From Paenibacillus sp. TCA20 (GTDB taxonomy: Bacteria > Bacillota > Bacilli > Paenibacillales > Paenibacillaceae): a DNA stretch of 64,000 nucleotides. Each line of letters opens with the position of its first letter. Position 1 is the stretch's first letter. The notes under the pieces are model-generated. The model saw only the letters and a program-made list of their open reading frames with translations, searched no databases and had not been told where the DNA came from. Location of the stretch: contig NZ_BBIW01000010.1 of NCBI RefSeq assembly GCF_000732325.1, forward strand, positions 62,001-126,000. The letters run 5' to 3'. Shown piece after piece: positions 62,046 to 64,000 of the stretch. A program made the position numbers and the translations under genes.

Positions 62046-62062
62046 GGAGGTGAAAAAGAAAA

Positions 62063-62911
62063 ATGGCGTTAATTAAGCGTACTGCAAATGAAATTCTTTC
62101 AGATGCAATGACAATTCTATCAAGAAATACGCCGATAACGAACTACAAGCCGGGAGCTATTGCAAGATCCTTATTGGAGTCCATGAAGGATGAGTTTCCT
62201 AACCTGTACGACTTTGCAGAAGAAACGTTAAATATGGGCTTTCTCAGCAAAGCAGACGATGAGTATCTTGATCTGATCGGTGCATTATTCAGTTATCCTC
62301 GTCGAATGGTTGAGACGGTAAACAGTGATGGCTCAATAACCACAGCTCCACTTGATAAAGAGACGTACCGGTATGAGATATCTCAGCAAGTGCTTGTTGC
62401 AGCTTCGGGAAACTATGCGGCACTTCGCTTAATTATCCTGACAGTGCCGGGAGTGGCCGACTGCATCGGAAAAGAATACACACATGGCACAGGAAGCTTT
62501 AGCTTTACGATTATCCCGCAATATGGATTTAGCTTATCTCAGATCATGGCCGGTGTAGAGGATGCAATTGATAAGACAAAGTGTTTTGGCATTCGACCTA
62601 ACATAGTTTTCCCTGCATCGGTTAACTTGGAGTTAAGGCTGCAAATTAGCTTTAGCGATCTAGCAACTACATCTGAACGAGAGCAAATTCGAATCAGTCT
62701 TAGAGGCGAATTGATTAAATACTTTGGCAATTTCGATCTAGGCCAAGGATTTGTTTATAACGATTTTGTTCAGCAGGTGATGGACATTGACAGAAAAGTG
62801 GCAGACTTCACAGTTCAGAAGTTTTACCTGAATGATGAACCTGCTTTGCTTACGAATCAAAGCATCCTAGAAGATGAGCTATTAACACCGATAGACATCG
62901 TAATAGAATAG
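62063..62911 (+). CDS. J-like baseplate wedge protein
   Basis: The protein has 282 aa; AAGGAGGTG precedes the ATG. The start IKRTANEILSDAMTILSRNTPITNYKPGAIARSLLESMKDEF resembles the Mu gp47/P2 gpJ family (a conserved helical N-terminus and G-S/A-x-x-R-x-L-x-E). DEYLDLIGALFSYPRR and VPGVADCIGKE also fit (V-x-G-V-x-x-x). It forms the wedge arm that anchors fibres. A hairpin element follows its stop. Confidence 0.8.
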   Translation: MALIKRTANEILSDAMTILSRNTPITNYKPGAIARSLLESMKDEFPNLYDFAEETLNMGFLSKADDEYLDLIGALFSYPRRMVETVNSDGSITTAPLDKETYRYEISQQVLVAASGNYAALRLIILTVPGVADCIGKEYTHGTGSFSFTIIPQYGFSLSQIMAGVEDAIDKTKCFGIRPNIVFPASVNLELRLQISFSDLATTSEREQIRISLRGELIKYFGNFDLGQGFVYNDFVQQVMDIDRKVADFTVQKFYLNDEPALLTNQSILEDELLTPIDIVIE

Positions 62912-62914
62912 GTT

Positions 62915-62940
62915 GTTTGGTTCGGTATAATGTACTAAAC
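62915..62940 (+). repeat. Hairpin element C (GTTTGGT-type, 12-nt loop)
   Basis: GTTTGGT (62915-62921) pairs with ACTAAAC (62934-62940) around a 12-nt loop TCGGTATAATGT. It follows the J-like stop and continues with a second TAAAC unit, like element A. Confidence 0.55.
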
Positions 62941-62962
62941 TAAACAGAAAGGTGGAATACAC

Positions 62963-63547
62963 ATGGCGATCCATCGCATTCGTGTAGAGCAGGTCCGGTC
63001 GCAAGATCCGGAACAGAGCAGCTTAGCTGAGCAGTTAAATGGGATTGGAAAACCATATTATGAGTTTGTTACGCCCCAATCAGGACAGAAAGATATTCCC
63101 GTAGGCAAGCCATATCAGCCTGGCGATGGAGAGTTGCTTGTCTTCCTCAATGGTCAAAAGGCAGTCCCTACTGTTGACCCTGTACTATTCAATGGTGACT
63201 ACGTTGAATTTGATCAAAAAAAGATACGATTCCTAGAGCCACTTGTAGACGGTGATATTGTCGAGCTTCGCATGGCAGGCAAAGGGCAGGGTGTTGCATA
63301 TGTAGTCGATCATTTCCATGCCTATCGTGAGAAACCAATCGGCGTCATAGATGGAGTGAACAAGATATTTTTCTTGAGCCGAACGCCAAGAGGCAATACA
63401 GAGCTGGTGTTTTTAAACGGCATACTGCGTGACCGCGGGGAAGAAGAGGATTATGTGATCGAAGGAAACAAGATCACTATGGTAGAGGCGCCGCCGATAA
63501 ATGCCAAAATTCTTGTGAACTACGACTTACTATATGTGAACGCATAA
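62963..63547 (+). CDS. Fibre-like protein with two NG beta domains
   Basis: The protein has 194 aa, with AAAGGTGG before the ATG. The N-terminus MAIHRIRVEQVRSQDPEQSS is like the start of the 30429 fibre. The first domain (~45-105) reads GELLVFLNGQKAV...GDYVEFDQKKIRFLEPLVDGDIVELRM. The second (~120-192) reads GVIDGVNKIFFLSRTPRGNTELVFLNGILRDRGEEEDYVI, then ITMVEAPPINAKILVNY, nearly the same as the 28661 product. It probably joins the wedge to distal fibres. Confidence 0.65.
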   Translation: MAIHRIRVEQVRSQDPEQSSLAEQLNGIGKPYYEFVTPQSGQKDIPVGKPYQPGDGELLVFLNGQKAVPTVDPVLFNGDYVEFDQKKIRFLEPLVDGDIVELRMAGKGQGVAYVVDHFHAYREKPIGVIDGVNKIFFLSRTPRGNTELVFLNGILRDRGEEEDYVIEGNKITMVEAPPINAKILVNYDLLYVNA

Positions 63548-63561
63548 GGAGGGAATAAGCA

Positions 63562-64000
63562 ATGGCAACTACTAAAATATTACGAGAAGACCTGGCGTTT
63601 GAGATTCGACAGCTTCTGGTGGATATTGAGAACTCTCGTTTCGGTAAAGAAACCCTTGCGGCAAAGATTGAAGAACTTGGATTGGATATTACAGTCGAGA
63701 GATTGGATGATTCCTACCAAGCTTTAATTCAAGCCCTGGTCGATGATAAAGAGTCTACCGGAAAGAACGTCATAGAGCGTATCGAAGATTTAACTGCAGG
63801 TGCAGCTGACGTTCAAGACCTAAAGACAAAGATTAATATGCTTGGTGAATACGGTAATTTCAATGAGGTATTCAGTTATGATACAAGCGGTAACGTAAAT
63901 AAGCATACCGTCACAGGCGATGTAGCTTTCACGATTGATTATGTCTATACGGATGCTGCTAACGGCATCTTGAATTATTCGGAGAAAAAGTATACGGATC
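63562..64000 (+). CDS. Fibre-like coiled-coil protein (3' end outside the window)
   Basis: 146 codons are inside the window; AAGGAGGGA precedes ATG 63562. The start MATTKILREDLAFEIRQLLVDIENSRFG and residues ~30-90 (EELGLDITVERLDDSYQALIQALVDDKES...NVIERIEDLTAGAADVQDLKTKINML) are helical with heptad spacing, as in a trimeric stalk. A beta part follows (SYDTSGNVNKHTVTGDVAFTIDYVY). It continues the fibre genes after the baseplate. Confidence 0.55.
   Translation, partial: MATTKILREDLAFEIRQLLVDIENSRFGKETLAAKIEELGLDITVERLDDSYQALIQALVDDKESTGKNVIERIEDLTAGAADVQDLKTKINMLGEYGNFNEVFSYDTSGNVNKHTVTGDVAFTIDYVYTDAANGILNYSEKKYTD

Noticed and set aside
1..64000. tRNA genes, CRISPR arrays, insertion sequences, integrase or attachment sites
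   Set aside because: I looked for cloverleaf folds, regularly spaced repeats, transposase and recombinase motifs and found none that stand up.

Overview
This window is part of the genome of a large tailed bacteriophage with a contractile tail. It carries a terminase, a portal, an HK97-type capsid set, tail sheaths, tail tubes, baseplate wedge proteins and very large tail proteins. The host is most likely a Gram-positive Bacillota bacterium (Bacillus/Paenibacillus-like). The reasons are near-perfect AAGGAGG-type ribosome sites, frequent TTG and GTG starts, and cell-wall lytic domains fused to the tail hub. The exact host and phage genus cannot be fixed from sequence alone. I saw no integrase, tRNA, CRISPR array or insertion sequence.

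Layout. (1) 1-3445, minus strand: the 5' part of a QDE-1/YonO-like single-chain RNA polymerase, preceded by two large RNA hairpins, and a small membrane protein. (2) 3446-7176, plus strand: a divergent promoter region, then about ten tightly packed small genes (zinc-knuckle proteins, mini P-loop ATPases, a DUF1653-like protein). (3) 7177-7765: 589 bp without a gene, holding two or three structured RNA candidates with their own promoters and terminators. (4) 7766-9120: an actin-like ParM filament protein and a tiny ParR-like partner, closed by terminators. (5) 9353-14080: a small-terminase candidate, four Gly/Ala-rich small proteins, a winged-helix-like protein and the large terminase. (6) 14245-21615: portal-MuF fusion, protease with a nested scaffold start, a capsid-associated protein and the major capsid protein. 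(7) 21678-32444: a block of beta-rich, fibre-like virion proteins lying unusually between capsid and neck. (8) 32441-41763: neck proteins, a sheath-like paralogue, the tail sheath, three tail-tube-like proteins (the first frameshifted) and assembly-chaperone candidates. (9) 41768-60884: three giant proteins of 1957, 2260 and 2145 aa. (10) 60898-64000: spike/OB-fold, gp25-like and J-like baseplate proteins, then new fibres that reuse domains from block 7.

The main discovery candidate is the 2260-aa virion-module protein. It combines a complete N-terminal DEDDh exonuclease signature with a C-terminal RNA polymerase active site (RYPTFH, then ADSDGD). It lies between a tape-measure-position protein and the tail hub, so it is probably packaged and injected, as proposed for the crAss-like phage RNA polymerases. 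With the separate polymerase at the left edge, this phage would carry two different two-barrel RNA polymerases, one probably made in the cell and one probably carried in the virion. A recurring 14-bp near-palindrome (TGTAAYGCRTTACA; five exact 12-bp cores plus one near match) lies in gene starts and intergenic gaps. It may be a promoter or operator element of the phage's own transcription programme.
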